Shown here: positions 25,601 to 31,888 of the stretch, piece by piece
How positions within the stretch are numbered: position 1 is the first letter of the stretch
Layout: each line of letters starts with the position of its first letter
Assembly (NCBI GenBank): GCA_037976565.1
Contig: CP137673.1
Location: 1,097,354-1,161,353 of the forward strand
Length of the DNA stretch: 64,000 nucleotides
Source of the DNA: Mesocentrotus franciscanus
Taxonomy: Eukaryota; Echinodermata; Echinoidea; Camarodonta; Strongylocentrotidae
Direction of reading: 5' to 3'
Position numbers and translations under genes: made by a program
Notes under the pieces: model-generated
The model's database searches: none
What the model saw: the letters and a program-made list of their open reading frames with translations, nothing else
What the model was told of the DNA's origin: nothing

Positions 25601-26742
25601 TACACTTGTCATCATGGCCCTTAATAACCCTTTTTAGACTAGCTTTGAAGGAAGTCCAGTGATGCTTGAAAAGGCCTATACTGACAATGTCCGGAAAGTC
25701 GATTCATTCGCCCCAGACAAAAATAAATATTACCGAGTCAATGAGACTATGGATATGTTATGTTGATTCTAACATGAAGACTTCTGTTTATCTAGTAATG
25801 AAATTTCGCTGTCGGGCTATTCAATTATCTTTTCAACGACAGGGGCGCATGTGTTTGTGTGGCCTCAACCACAGAGCTATATTGGATTAACAATGTTCTT
25901 AATTCATTTAGAGGCATATGGAATTGAATACTTGAGCAGTTCTATAGTTCTGATAGTTACCTCCATCTAGATCATCCGGGTGAATTAACCCTTTTCGGCA
26001 ACCATGTCCAAATACCCATTTTGTTCCTTTTTATTTTTTGATTTAGTACGAAAATTTTAATCATATAAAATTTTTAAAAATTCCCAGCACTATTATTTTA
26101 CCTAAAACATAATTTCTACAAGCGCACCGGCCACCCCAGGCCCTGTCATGGGGAACGGGGATGCGGGGTAGAACAAACAATAATTATATTTTCTTATATA
26201 ACGCCTAACACTTACTTTATCAGAAGTCTCTAAGCGCTCTACAATAATGTAGCATAATTACCCTGGCTTTGACAGTGCAGCTGTCACGCGCTCTGCATTT
26301 CAAGGAATAAATTCCTACCAGGTCCCCATTTACTTCACCTGGGTGGAGTGTGGCAAATGTAGATCAATGTCTTGCCAAAGGACATTAGTGCCGCGGGACT
26401 CGAACCGCGGACCTTGTGATCGACAGTCCGGCGACGTATCCACTCGACCACGACACCTCTACAAATCTTCCCGTCCCCCCCCCCTGATATTATTTTTTTT
26501 ACGTGGAGGGGTCGCGGGGTTTACGTACTCCTAAATTATATTTTTAAACAAGTGAAACAGCCGCCCCAAAGGATATGCAAGTGTCCTTCATTTCCACAAT
26601 ATATTAGAAAATATTAACAAATTTTTGATGATACAAAACTGTGCTCACCTTGCCACATATCAACTGATATGATGAAGAGAATGTTTAATATGAACAGCAG
26701 TGTGACCGCCCCGGTCCATGGTATACCCTGAGGAAATGACAT
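3299..26742 (-). CDS. Mosaic transmembrane serine protease (S1-LDLa-PAN-CUB-CUB-TM), ten exons
   Basis: Ten minus-strand exons with GT/AG borders: 26742-26649, 20245-20068, 13763-13477, 12932-12793, 12088-11918, 7593-7477, 6633-6339, 5809-5402, 4975-4548 and 3635-3299. In order they encode a signal peptide, a trypsin-like protease, an LDL-receptor class A module, a PAN/apple-like module, two CUB domains, a Ser/Thr-rich stalk, one transmembrane helix and a tail of about 24 residues. The predicted product is about 818 residues, a type I surface protease with its catalytic domain at the N-terminus. Introns after the GDSGGP boundary are all phase 1, as in shuffled extracellular modules. One-base corrections are needed at the exon 4/5 junction and inside exons 7, 9 and 10, so this is either an error-prone assembly or a decaying gene. 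Linking the protease half to the LDLa-CUB half relies on a donor at 11917. If that donor is unused, the protease ends at 11868 and the rest is a second gene. Confidence 0.6.
3771..4015. repeat. Tandem duplication, 139-bp spacing
   Basis: Two diverged copies start with GTTCACAATCATTTGA at 3771 and 3910 and share TCGATACGTGACG and ATATATACCCCCTC. They lie in the last intron of the protease gene. Confidence 0.7.
4067..4130 (+). repeat. Dispersed 64-bp repeat, copy 1
   Basis: Nearly identical to 8968-9031 in the same orientation: both contain GATTTCGACTGTTATCTTTG and GAATAAATTCGTGTACTACT. Confidence 0.75.
4548..4975 (-). CDS. CUB domain 2 exon with one frame break
   Basis: The acceptor CTTGGTCTAG precedes 4975 and the donor GTGAGA follows 4548. 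It starts WLCNQSFIASPGSVSSPRFY and runs to EPDMEEE, then after one missing base near 4787 continues CDFDSLSIFDGN, EYLCGSS and VFSTDESGEYAGFAASF. These are the paired cysteines, the FDG turn and the closing strands of a CUB domain. The observed 428 nt becomes a clean phase 1-1 exon of 429 nt with one base restored. An acidic linker (EGKDEEQEE) follows the domain. Confidence 0.75.
5402..5809 (-). CDS. CUB domain 1 exon
   Basis: This 408-nt phase 1-1 exon is open throughout, with acceptor CTTCATTACAG and donor GTGAGT. The sequence has the beta-sandwich pattern of a CUB domain: an early LSPSYLP segment (the usual SPxYP), SWTIRL, the middle IDCGNWSYFSLLSING, and the terminal AEVFITYFATDLIETGFMLEYNA. 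It is Ser-rich near the start. CUB domains mediate protein binding in complement, BMP1/tolloid and ovochymase-like proteases. Several NxS/T sites suggest glycosylation. Confidence 0.78.
6339..6633 (-). CDS. PAN/apple-like domain exon with an internal frame break
   Basis: The acceptor ATTCATACAG precedes 6633 and the donor GTATGT follows 6339. The first part reads GVLKLFDPFFYRRVKEIS, then after a one-base slip near 6577 continues as VIITNVLDMHACARMCL, FPCGVFEYY and YDCLIAG. The ACxxxC...C...YDC pattern and length fit a PAN/apple module, a protein- or carbohydrate-binding fold. The exon is 295 nt. Without one extra base it would be 294 nt and symmetric 1-1 like its neighbours. Confidence 0.65.
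7185..7400 (+). mobile_element. tRNA-derived SINE
   Basis: A tRNA-like head with an A box (GTCGTGGTAATAGTGG) and a degraded B box (GGGTTGGAATC) is followed by the body shared with the other SINEs here (GCGCGGCACTAACGCCCTTT, CATTTGCCACTCTCCAC). A GGGTAATAATAATTGC stretch lies near the 3' end. Confidence 0.65.
7477..7593 (-). CDS. LDL-receptor class A exon
   Basis: This 117-nt exon with both ends in phase 1 encodes a full LDLa module: six cysteines in the order CESHDFTC, GGWC, KCDG, DC, FC, with the calcium-binding CDGFPDC and TDEN motif. The acceptor is CGCCAAG before 7593 and the donor is GTATGT after 7477. LDLa modules bind calcium and ligands in receptors and in mosaic proteases such as matriptase and enteropeptidase. 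It lies 4.3 kb downstream of the protease exons and 0.8 kb upstream of the PAN exon. Confidence 0.82.
7600..9465. other. Intron sequence, no further exon found
   Basis: AT-rich. A 125-codon ORF at 8222-8599 starts with TTG, has an ordinary AT-rich composition and matches no family I recognise, so it is not called as a gene. Confidence 0.35.
8968..9031 (+). repeat. Dispersed 64-bp repeat, copy 2
   Basis: It differs from 4067-4130 by about one base. Sharp edges suggest both are pieces of one mobile element or products of a local duplication. Confidence 0.75.
9470..11670 (+). mobile_element. Degenerate non-LTR retrotransposon (LINE), Jockey/CR1-like
   Basis: Frame-broken reverse transcriptase blocks appear in order: the EYFVHVGYN and PVTSSEIIDIVKKLK segment (9740-9915), NYRPISIL (10100-10120), GVPQ-stop-SILGPLLF with NDLP (10427-10495), INTWFSVNKLSINISKTHY (10585-10640), FLGIIIDNKLKWTDHV (10726-10775) and the C-terminal YSTRNADNFHFP and GPCLWSTIPREIRELN (11145-11275). 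The catalytic ADD box expected near 10500 is replaced by T-rich sequence. The 3' tail ends AAATAAATTCAATTGAATTG near 11670. It is inactive and lies antisense in the intron between the protease and LDLa exons. Confidence 0.85.
11680..11900. repeat. (ATT)n / (CAT)n compound microsatellite
   Basis: Trinucleotide runs directly follow the LINE 3' end and touch the read-through stop of protease exon 5. The overlapping Asn/Asp- and Ile/Met-rich ORFs are repeat translations. Confidence 0.85.
11918..12088 (-). CDS. Protease exon 5: GDSGGP, catalytic Ser
   Basis: It begins inside the Gly codon of GDSGGP, the usual last intron site of trypsin-like genes. It carries the catalytic Ser, GCAVPG (Cys220 region) and the C-terminal helix YQDWINPIF. 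The conserved SWG before GC reads IGG, and the Cys that normally follows GDSGGPLV is Ser. A donor AGAA/GTAAGG at 11917 ends the exon in phase 1, matching the LDLa exon. Read-through instead gives a stop at 11868-11870 after 16 low-complexity residues in a microsatellite. Confidence 0.85.
12793..12932 (-). CDS. Protease exon 4: specificity-pocket Asp
   Basis: The acceptor TTTAATACAG precedes 12932. The exon encodes the strand LLREVTVPLVNHTLCQ, then MICTGYKEG and KDSCQ. The Asp of KDSC is the position-189 residue that gives trypsin-like preference for Arg/Lys substrates. It ends CAG at 12793, followed by GTACTG. This is phase 0, while the GDSGGP exon starts in phase 1, so one G is missing at the junction. 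Confidence 0.88.
13477..13763 (-). CDS. Protease exon 3: catalytic Asp and SGWG
   Basis: The acceptor is TTCTTCTGCAG before 13763 and the donor is GTGTGT after 13477. The phase-2 start joins exon 2 to give AAHCIEIV. The exon carries DWDIALIHL, with catalytic Asp at about residue 139, then TTACLP and the conserved SGWGT. It ends in phase 1 within a Gly codon and joins exon 4 as LFQGGRQTQ. The reading frame is open throughout. Confidence 0.9.
14590..14920. repeat. GA-rich simple repeat
   Basis: Long (GA)n tracts with interruptions. The same kind of purine run occurs at 13130-13260. ORFs rich in Ser/Leu or Arg/Glu here are artefacts. Confidence 0.85.
15040..15345 (+). mobile_element. Probable LINE 3' untranslated end
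   Basis: The sequence ends in an AATAAATCAAATCAAATCAA tail and has two similar internal segments (CATATGAAATATTTTATC and CATATGAAATATTGTATC). The form matches 3' ends of CR1/Jockey-type LINEs, but no coding remnant is attached. Confidence 0.35.
15524..16224 (-). CDS. Unknown nested gene, last exon
   Basis: The acceptor TTCTTATTTGCAG precedes 16224 and the frame begins RVNPDSHQFTTIGYDDDKDD. It includes two SRRDTNSS repeats encoded by tandem copies of the same 21-nt sequence near 16005-16045. The frame stops at 15790. The alternative frame from about 15850 (GKHLYSTDH to VNLLIVINLNLL) stays open to 15524 and looks protein-like (VTRHIVFAHRVYEYRREDFS), so the true C-terminus is uncertain. Confidence 0.5.
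15524..17828 (-). CDS. Small gene of unknown function, three coding exons, nested in a protease intron
   Basis: Exons 17828-17566, 17185-17106 and 16224 downward are joined by good splice sites with matching phases (2 in, then 1, then 0). The likely start is ATG 17824, beginning MTSLRIEWENKAMEEMARNM; an untranslated exon may end near 18154 (AGAG/GTAAAT). The product is hydrophilic: a probable N-terminal helix, a Lys/Arg-rich stretch (KKGNKERKKNK), an acidic patch (DDDKDDSE), two copies of SRRDTNSS and a helix (RVKDLLARRIKERVEVAKRE). No family is recognised. It has no signal peptide or membrane segment, so it is probably cytosolic or nuclear. In the exon-3 frame it ends at 15790 (257 residues). 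One added base in the GTTTGGG run near 15850 opens a further 107 codons to 15524 (346 residues), close to a TTTATT that would be a minus-strand poly(A) signal. Confidence 0.6.
16446..16945. other. Assembly gap of exactly 500 N
   Basis: The 18 bases GGAGCTCGTTGATCTAAT occur immediately before and immediately after the gap, so the contig ends overlap and the gap is probably an artefact of scaffolding. Confidence 0.95.
17106..17185 (-). CDS. Unknown nested gene, 80-nt internal exon
   Basis: The acceptor GGGAATTACAG precedes 17185 and the donor AAG/GTATGT follows 17106. It enters in phase 1 and leaves in phase 0, exactly bridging the neighbouring exons. It encodes AKQQSLIAETPLNTFFMSRK and PFLRDIK. 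It lies 160 bp from the N gap. Confidence 0.6.
17566..17828 (-). CDS. Unknown nested gene, exon with start codon
   Basis: The acceptor TTCTTTAAACAG precedes 17828 and the donor GTAAG follows 17566. ATG at 17824 is the first in-frame Met and starts a predicted helix with WENKAMEEMARN. The C-terminal half is basic and low in complexity (RREDGDKKGN-like, SKTKSSQRG), which suggests a nuclear or nucleic-acid-associated linker, but this is only inference. Confidence 0.6.
18155..18600 (-). promoter_or_regulatory. Presumed promoter region of the nested gene
   Basis: It lies just upstream of the nested gene. It contains a CCAAT-box-like GACCAATCAG at about 18336 and six GTCGGTG/CACCGAC motifs (18307-18416), some as an inverted pair (TTAGTCGGTG...CACCGACTAA). 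The inverted pair could also mark a small foldback element. Confidence 0.3.
18700..19190 (+). mobile_element. LINE 3' fragment (C-terminus of a reverse transcriptase protein)
   Basis: Translation gives FDWVKQTVERRLKDYHAQYW, then FRLGNHYLPIVAGRYSNTPR with RLYALQFA, and TLTMDQLP with SNNVQTRLK-like text across frame changes. This is the typical RLGxHxLPIExGR...C..C...GDExH ending of many non-LTR elements. It is broken by stops, so it is a fossil. Confidence 0.75.
19360..19960. repeat. (ATT)n and (CAT)n trinucleotide-rich tract
   Basis: Long interrupted runs of ATT, CAT and ATC. ORFs of His/Tyr or Met/Ile repeats are artefacts. Confidence 0.8.
20068..20245 (-). CDS. Protease exon 2: propeptide, IVGG and catalytic His
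   Basis: A pyrimidine-rich acceptor precedes 20245 and the donor GTAAGT follows 20068 (phase 1 in, phase 2 out). It encodes a short propeptide with one Cys (NCGYQ), then IVGGQ at about residues 49-53, the WPW motif, the CGATLI strand and AAHC with catalytic His at about residue 89. The Cys before the IVGG probably pairs with the Cys of TTACLP in exon 3, keeping propeptide and protease linked after activation, as in chymotrypsinogen-type proteases. The residue before IVGG is Ser (KPEPS), not the usual Arg or Lys. Confidence 0.88.
20432..20702 (-). mobile_element. tRNA-derived SINE
   Basis: On the minus strand the head reads GAGGTGTCGTGGCCGAGTGG (A box) then GTCGCCGGACTGTCGATC. The B-box region is deleted (GGTCCGCGGCACTAATG). 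The body and tail (CTTAGAGACTTCTGATAAAG, GGCGCTATATAAGC) match 26188-26462. It lies in protease intron 1 next to exon 2. Confidence 0.8.
20706..22050. other. No gene recognised
   Basis: AT-rich intron sequence. A short inverted pair occurs at about 21465 and 21520 (GACCTCTATACC / GTATAGAGGTA). No protein-like ORF is seen. Confidence 0.4.
22056..22430. repeat. Purine-rich minisatellite, about 92-98 bp period, four copies
   Basis: The unit carries GAGAGATAAAGAAA(G)GGGG, GAAGGGAGGGGAGAGGGGTA and GAGCGAGGGAGGGAGAGGGG, starting near 22060, 22152, 22244 and 22342. It is followed by (CA)n/(CG)n at 22432-22482, (GA)n, and (TA)n at 22637-22695. G-runs could form quadruplexes. The long ORFs across it are artefacts. 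Confidence 0.85.
22700..24360. other. No gene recognised
   Basis: Intron sequence without clear repeats or exons. Confidence 0.4.
24365..24535 (-). mobile_element. Possible tRNA-related SINE fragment
   Basis: On the minus strand GTGCACTCTGGTAGTTAGTT resembles an A box and GTCATAGGTTCCATCC a B box, with GGTACCTGGCAAT downstream, as in the SINE at 28095. Confidence 0.4.
24965..25085 (+). mobile_element. Probable LINE 3' end
   Basis: TTGATCCCTTCAGCCTAGGC followed by AGAGCAATAAATAAATAAAT looks like a LINE 3' untranslated end with short repeat tail, similar in style to 11460-11670. Confidence 0.35.
25297..25440. mobile_element. MITE fragment, GGCGGATCCAGG family
   Basis: It starts GGCGGATCCAGGGGGACAGG and shares GGCACGTGCCCC, TTAGTGCTCAC and CGGCCGGCGCGATTTTC with the complete copy at 30234-30422, in mirrored order. 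The right end is missing. Confidence 0.6.
26188..26462 (-). mobile_element. tRNA-derived SINE, same family as 20432
   Basis: It is nearly identical to the 20432 copy and keeps the B box (GGTTCGAGTCCCGCGG on the minus strand) and A box (GTCGTGGTCGAGTGG). The tail points to lower coordinates (AGGCGTTATATAAG). Confidence 0.85.
26649..26742 (-). CDS. Protease gene exon 1: signal peptide
   Basis: ATG at 26742-26740 opens 31 codons. Residues 9-27 or so are a hydrophobic stretch (GAVTLLFILNILFII), typical of a signal peptide. The exon ends CAAG followed by the donor GTGAGC, phase 1. That phase matches the exon at 20245, where the split codon becomes Asp. This exon is too short to stand out as an ORF. 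It was picked because strand, phase and secretory signal all fit the downstream protease. Confidence 0.7.
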
Positions 26743-26759
26743 GTTTGTCCAACTACATC

Positions 26760-28090
26760 GCCAATCAATTGGACTATGAGCAGCTGTTGACTGGAGATGC
26801 TTTTATTCTCTAAAGTTGCATGAGAAAGGGGGAGACATTTGGAAGACGACTCTTAAAAATTGATTACAGTAATGTTTTCAATCAAAATGGATTCATCAAT
26901 GAACATGTAAATAAGGTTTTTAAAGTAAATAGCTATACCTAAATTGAACTTGTCTCCAGAACCCCCCACACCAAAAAAATATATATGTTTGTAAAAAAAA
27001 AAAAAAATGAATAAATGAATAATAAAATAAAATAAAATGATAATAATACAGATAAAAAATGAAAGTAAATTAGCATAAATGTAATGTTGAGAATAATAAA
27101 GTTACAGCATTCGATTTCCATATAACATTTAGGCCTTATTTGGCTAACAATATACACTGGACACGAAAGAATACGATACTGTATCAAGCAGATCATAATT
27201 AACCAATGATATACTTACCCTTTTGTAACTTGACACGAATGTAAAGATGAGCAATCAAAGTTACTGTTCCAAGTACTTAGAGTCCAGCCGTGACTCACTG
27301 ATTCCTATCACATTACATCTCCTGAAAACGTTTTATTGACGGCAGTTAATGATACACCAGGTATGAAAAGGACGGTGATAGGCTATTAGATGTGCCGACT
27401 GTTTCCAGTTCGTACAAGTTGGAGAATGGGAGGAAGGTAGAGGATGGCCTGCATTCAAGCATTGGTTGAACAGAAGGGGTGGAGAGAAAGGCTACGATGG
27501 GGTCATCGCCCCTCCCATCGACCAGATTTGTGACCCCAAATAACAAATGCGGATTAAATTGACTCAATGGTCCAGACCATCTTGGCCAATGTTTGTAACT
27601 TGTCTGTGTGCGTGTGACGGCATTAGGGAGTTAGGATATTATTATTCTCTTTGTATAAATCTTGCCCCCAGGTCATCCTAAGCCCTAAGTACGCCCTCGC
27701 CACATGACTGCCCATTACAGTAGCTCACTGAAAGTCTGTCTAATATTTCCTTGGAGAAGGTGCAGTTTAGAATGATCGCTTCAGTGTTCTTCATGCGCTG
27801 GTTGCAGACATAGTCTATGGCGAAGACACACAAAAGCTGCTTGAATAGTTGATGCGGGGGGTTGCTTCAAAAAGAGTAAATTGTATTGGTTGAGAATGTA
27901 TGTGTATTGATTACATGTCTCATATTATCGCTGTTTCATTTTATGCCTGAAATGTTATTCTCCGAGAAGCCTAATGCTCTGTAGTATTTACATTGAAATG
28001 TAAAAATAATTTTCCTACATCCATGATGCTTCACGAATATAGGAAGATAACACAATAAGATTTGATTGAAGAAAAGAATGTGAAGAAGAA
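26760..28090. other. No coding sequence recognised
   Basis: Upstream flank of the protease gene. It holds a possible untranslated exon ending at 27219 and A-rich runs near 26995-27060. Nothing protein-like is seen. Confidence 0.4.
27219..27330 (-). other. Possible 5' untranslated exon of the protease gene
   Basis: On the minus strand a strong donor (AAAAGG/GTAAGTAT) ends at 27219, about 480 bp upstream of the signal-peptide ATG. Possible acceptors (CAACAG, CTCATAG) lie just before that ATG. The upstream limit is a guess. Transcript data would decide. Confidence 0.25.
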
Positions 28091-28094
28091 CTAT

Positions 28095-28293
28095 AATAAT
28101 GTTTTTGTTTAACCAGGGAAGCCTCATCAGCATCAAAGATGTTCTTCCTGAAGGCCCCATTATTATTATTACCCCAGCAATAAATTGCCAGGTACCTAGG
28201 TCTTTCCAATGGACGCTATTTACGGACTGAGATTCGAACCCTCGACCTTTGGATTGAGAGTAAAGTGAATGAACCACTATACCACGACACTTC
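28095..28293 (-). mobile_element. tRNA-derived SINE
   Basis: The minus strand reads GTGTCGTGGTATAGTGG (A box), CAAAGGTCGAGGGTTCGAATC (B box near 28225-28240) and then GGTACCTAGGTCTTTCC-type body inverted, with GGGGTAATAATAATAATG and GGCCTTCAGGAAG at the 3' side. Confidence 0.75.
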
Positions 28294-29162
28294 CTGATAA
28301 TCCTGACATTATTTTTGAAACTGTGTGCATTCGTATAATATTATCAATGAGCTCGCTTTCTCGAAAGCTTCGACAGCCCGTTTAAAATTTACATGGTATG
28401 AATAACTGATTTCCTGACAGTATAATGTTCACATGCAGTTTACCAAAAATAACCCAACTAATGTCATAGTGTTGTACAGTGGTGTGCCCTCATCGAATGG
28501 TCCCCCAATATATATATATATATATATGAAATAATATAATAATAAAATAAAATAAGTAAATAAATAAATTGATAAATAAGAAATGATACAGGGAAAAGAA
28601 CGACAGTGGGAAATAAAAGGAGAGAGGGAAAGAACACGAGGTGGAAGTGACAAGCAATAGCTTGATTTTATGACATTTCGTAGGTGGCCCTTTTTCATTA
28701 GAACTGTCTTCATTTGTTTCAGGTTTGCTACAGGAATTTCCCAAACAATTGTGTTCTAAGTAGGGGTGAATTCCCAAACATCCAGGATATTACAAAAAAG
28801 TATCTGAGTTCAAAATTATTGACATTGGTTGTCAGAAGTATCATTTTATATCTATGTACTGAGATTAGAACTAGATTTTCTTTTTAGTAAATGAAAGATT
28901 TTGCATACTCCCTTTTAATTTCATGAGTTTATGACAACATACATATTATAAGAAGTGAGGGCGGTATAAAGTCATAGTGGCTGAAACGCGAAGACTAGTA
29001 TTATGTTTAAGCTGCCCTGGGCGCCTGGGTAGATTTTGTAATGGCATCTGGCTAATTTGGTGGAGCATAACTCTGTGTATGGAATACGAGGGGCGTGCTA
29101 GAGTTTGACGGTCTATCGTTAAAGTCAGAATATAATAGTCATCATCATTATGTTCCTGTTTA

Positions 29163-29822
29163 AAGGGTAACTAAATTAAAAATTCATGTTGACTTTTGTT
29201 GATCTGTAATAATGAAGACATCACATATCTTTTGACTTTTTGGTGTACATTTATGTCATATATTTTATATTATTTTTTGTAATTATTTTTGTTCTACCTT
29301 CTAAGCTCCACCCCTATAAAAAAAAAACCTCCAAAAGCAAATGACTTTTGTGACATCATCATGCCAGTCATTCATCAGTCCGCTAGATGAACAAAATACA
29401 TTGGTATGTCCCTTCCCATCAACTGACCACCTGTACACAATAGCATTGCATGTTTTCATATAATAGCCCATTGAAACCCATTTTTCATGGTGTTGCTTGG
29501 GGATTTCTGACATAGCAACTGCTTAAAATGTAATTTAATTTTGTGAGTGGGCATTTTATAAAAACATGCAGTGCTAAATGAACAGGTGGTCAGTTGATGG
29601 GAAGGGACATACCAATGTCTTTTGTTCATTTATCTGACTGAAGAATGACTGGCATGATGATGTCACAAAAGTCATTTGGGTGGAGCTTAGCAGGTAGAAC
29701 AAAAGTAATAATAAAAATTATATAAAATATATGACATAAATGTACACCCAAAAGTCAAAAGATATGTGATGTATAAATTATTATTACAGATCAACAAAAG
29801 TCAACATAATTTTTAATTTAGT
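29163..29822. mobile_element. Long-arm foldback element (MITE-like palindrome)
   Basis: Arms of about 250 bp (29172-29436 and 29580-29822) are inverted copies: for example GTTGACTTTTGTTGATCTGT on the left and ACAGATCAACAAAAGTCAAC on the right, and GGTATGTCCCTTCCCATC against GATGGGAAGGGACATACC. The loop is about 140 bp. The outer ends are ACTAAATTAAAAATT and its complement. It contains no ORF, so it is non-autonomous. Confidence 0.85.
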
Positions 29823-30012
29823 CAAGTGTGATGGCTCAGTGGTAGAGCCCCGGGTCCCGGGTTCAAAATCAAGTCGATGCGCGAATGCCCTTTGGTCACA
29901 TTAATCCTCATTACCAAGTCCCTCGGAGGCGACTAAAAGCCGTCAGTTCTCTGGTTGCTCACTTAAAAGCATACACATACTTTCTTAGCAGTTAGGTAAA
30001 AAAAAACAAAGG
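29823..30012 (+). mobile_element. tRNA-derived SINE abutting the foldback element
   Basis: The head TGATGGCTCAGTGGTAGAGC is a classic tRNA A-box region and GGGTCCCGGGTTCAAAATC holds the B box. The body ends in an A-rich tail (TAAAAAAAAACAAAGG). Confidence 0.75.
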
Positions 30013-30233
30013 GGGAAGCAGAAAGAAATTAAATAATTTCTGTAAAAGTTTTCGAGATTTGGACAAAGAACATAAAAGTTAAGAATTGTTTAATGTTGAA
30101 ATTATTTACAATGATCTCCAATTCAGCATTGTGGTCGCAATGTATGTTGTCATACAGACAGACTTTAACCATTTAATGAGCTGAGAAAAAATATGTATAC
30201 AAAATACCCTTCTTAAACATAATATGTAGAGGC

Positions 30234-30422
30234 AGGCGCGGATCCAGGATTTCTTAGGGGGGGGGGGCACATTTTTTTTTTTTTTTGCTCCCGCAAATTT
30301 GAAAATCGCGCCGGCCGAAAATTCGCACAGTGGGGGGGGTAGTGAGCACTAATTTGTTTTTGTTTTTTGGCCGGGGGACACGTGCCCCCTGTGCCCGCCC
30401 CCCCCCCCTGGATCAGCCACTG
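30234..30422. mobile_element. MITE, complete copy of the GGCGGATCCAGG family
   Basis: Imperfect terminal inverted repeats GGCGCGGATCCAGG and CCTGGATCAGCCACTG enclose G- and T-runs and AAAATCGCGCCGGCCGAAAA. It is directly followed by a SINE. Confidence 0.7.
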
Positions 30423-30765
30423 AGAGGTGTCGTGGTCGAGTGGATATGTCACCGGACTGTGGATCACAAGGTCCGCGGTTCAAGTCCCGCCGCGGCACTA
30501 ATGCCCTTTGGCAAGACATTGAACTACATTTGCCACTCTCCACCCAGGTGTTAAATGGGTACCCGGTAGGATGTGATTGTAAAAATGACGCCCGGCTGGA
30601 ATGCTCCCCAGGGAGTTAAGAATGTGCATACATTGTGTGCGGGGAAGCCTGAATCCGATGACCGGTGTAATAATATATATATATATATATCTGTAAAGCG
30701 CTTTGAGAGGGCCTGCGGTCCTGAAAAGCGCTATATAAGAACGAACTGTTATTATTATTGTATTA
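30423..30765 (+). mobile_element. tRNA-derived SINE, longest copy
   Basis: The head is AGGTGTCGTGGTCGAGTGG with GGTCCGCGGTTCAAGTCCCG (B box). The body contains CTGGAATGCTCCCCAGGGAG. An (AT)n run is followed by TGTAAAGCGCTTTGAGAGGG, AAAAGCGCTATATAAGAACG and a TTATTATTATTG tail. The 3' part resembles the satellite monomer at 55-64 kb. Confidence 0.85.
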
Positions 30766-30940
30766 TGATCATTATTGAGTCTCCATTGAGGATAATATTT
30801 GTCGTGGTCTTCCAAGAAATAATTAAATTCTTTTCCACCATGTCCACCTTTAATCTCGAGGAGAAGAATAATTTTACTAATGTTGGTAAAAGACGAATTG
30901 CAGAAAGCTTTCGTACATCATGAAATGGTAAAGTCATTAT

Positions 30941-31039
30941 CTTACGTTTCCCTCACTCGAAGACTCTCCGACAGACCAGGGAGTATTTCTTACGTTTCCC
31001 TCACTCGAAGACTCTCCGACAGACCAGGGGCTATTTCTT
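30941..31039. repeat. Two-copy tandem duplication, 48 bp
   Basis: CTTACGTTTCCCTCACTCGA through GACAGACCAGGG occurs at 30941 and again at 30989 without change in the core. Confidence 0.85.
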
Positions 31040-31424
31040 GATAGGTTTGCTGGCTGCAGACATGTACATCCATTAATAGTATTTCCACCAAGTCTGTTGT
31101 CAGCGAGTTATGGCCTTCTGCACATGGAAACTGACGACCCTCTCCCTTTAAAAAAGCCGAGGAGTGGCCACTTTTTCAAATTGTCAGATCAACACTTTTA
31201 ATATACTAAAATCGACCTTCATAGTGTTGAGATTAATCCACTGATTGGTGCTTATATATCCTGTATCAATTTAATCGGTCCAATCCCTATCGTTGCCGAT
31301 TGCAGATTAATAGCTTTGTCTCGAGATCCACTTCGGTCTCATCTAATATGACAACGCCATGCCATCAACCAACATGTCGGCGCCAACACCATCAGGCAAC
31401 ACTTCCACCATTCATTCTCCCTCT

Positions 31425-31441
31425 CTCTCTCCCTCCCTCCC

Positions 31442-31474
<33 letters not shown>

Positions 31475-31530
31475 GCTCTCTCGTTCTCTCTCTCTCTCTC
31501 TAACTCACTCTCTCTTTTTTTCTCTGTCTC
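31425..31530. repeat. (TC)n microsatellite
   Basis: Pure and interrupted TC runs. A second TC-rich tract lies at 31985-32095. Confidence 0.9.
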
Positions 31531-31717
31531 TCTGTCTACCTTTTAAAAAACCGGCACCATTACTATCTGAGGAACTACGCGCCGACGTCATAATTATCAT
31601 CAGTGCCGTTGAGACTGTGTCGTTGGTAATTTTTATCTACGAAACGAAATCCATAGCATTTGGTAAAAACTATGTCTTGTCATTCCCGCTATTACGTTTC
31701 ATTTTTTTGTTTAAATC

Positions 31718-31888
31718 TGGGTAATTCTCCGGATTCTGCCCAAAGTAGAAAAAAAAGGCTGGAAAGAGAATATTACGCTCTCGCGATACCTCACCTTCAC
31801 GTCCACCCTAACCCTAACCCTAACAATGTGTAACTATTCTCTTTCCAGGCCTTTTTCAACTTTGGGCAGAATCCGGAGAATTACCAAA
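31718..31888. mobile_element. Foldback element with three CCCTAA units in its loop
   Basis: The left arm 31720-31772 (GGTAATTCTCCGGATTCTGC through GGAAAGAGAATA) is the inverse of the right arm 31835-31885 (TATTCTCTTTCCAGGC through GAGAATTACC). The loop contains CCCTAACCCTAACCCTAAC at 31806-31824, which is the animal telomere motif. Confidence 0.75.
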
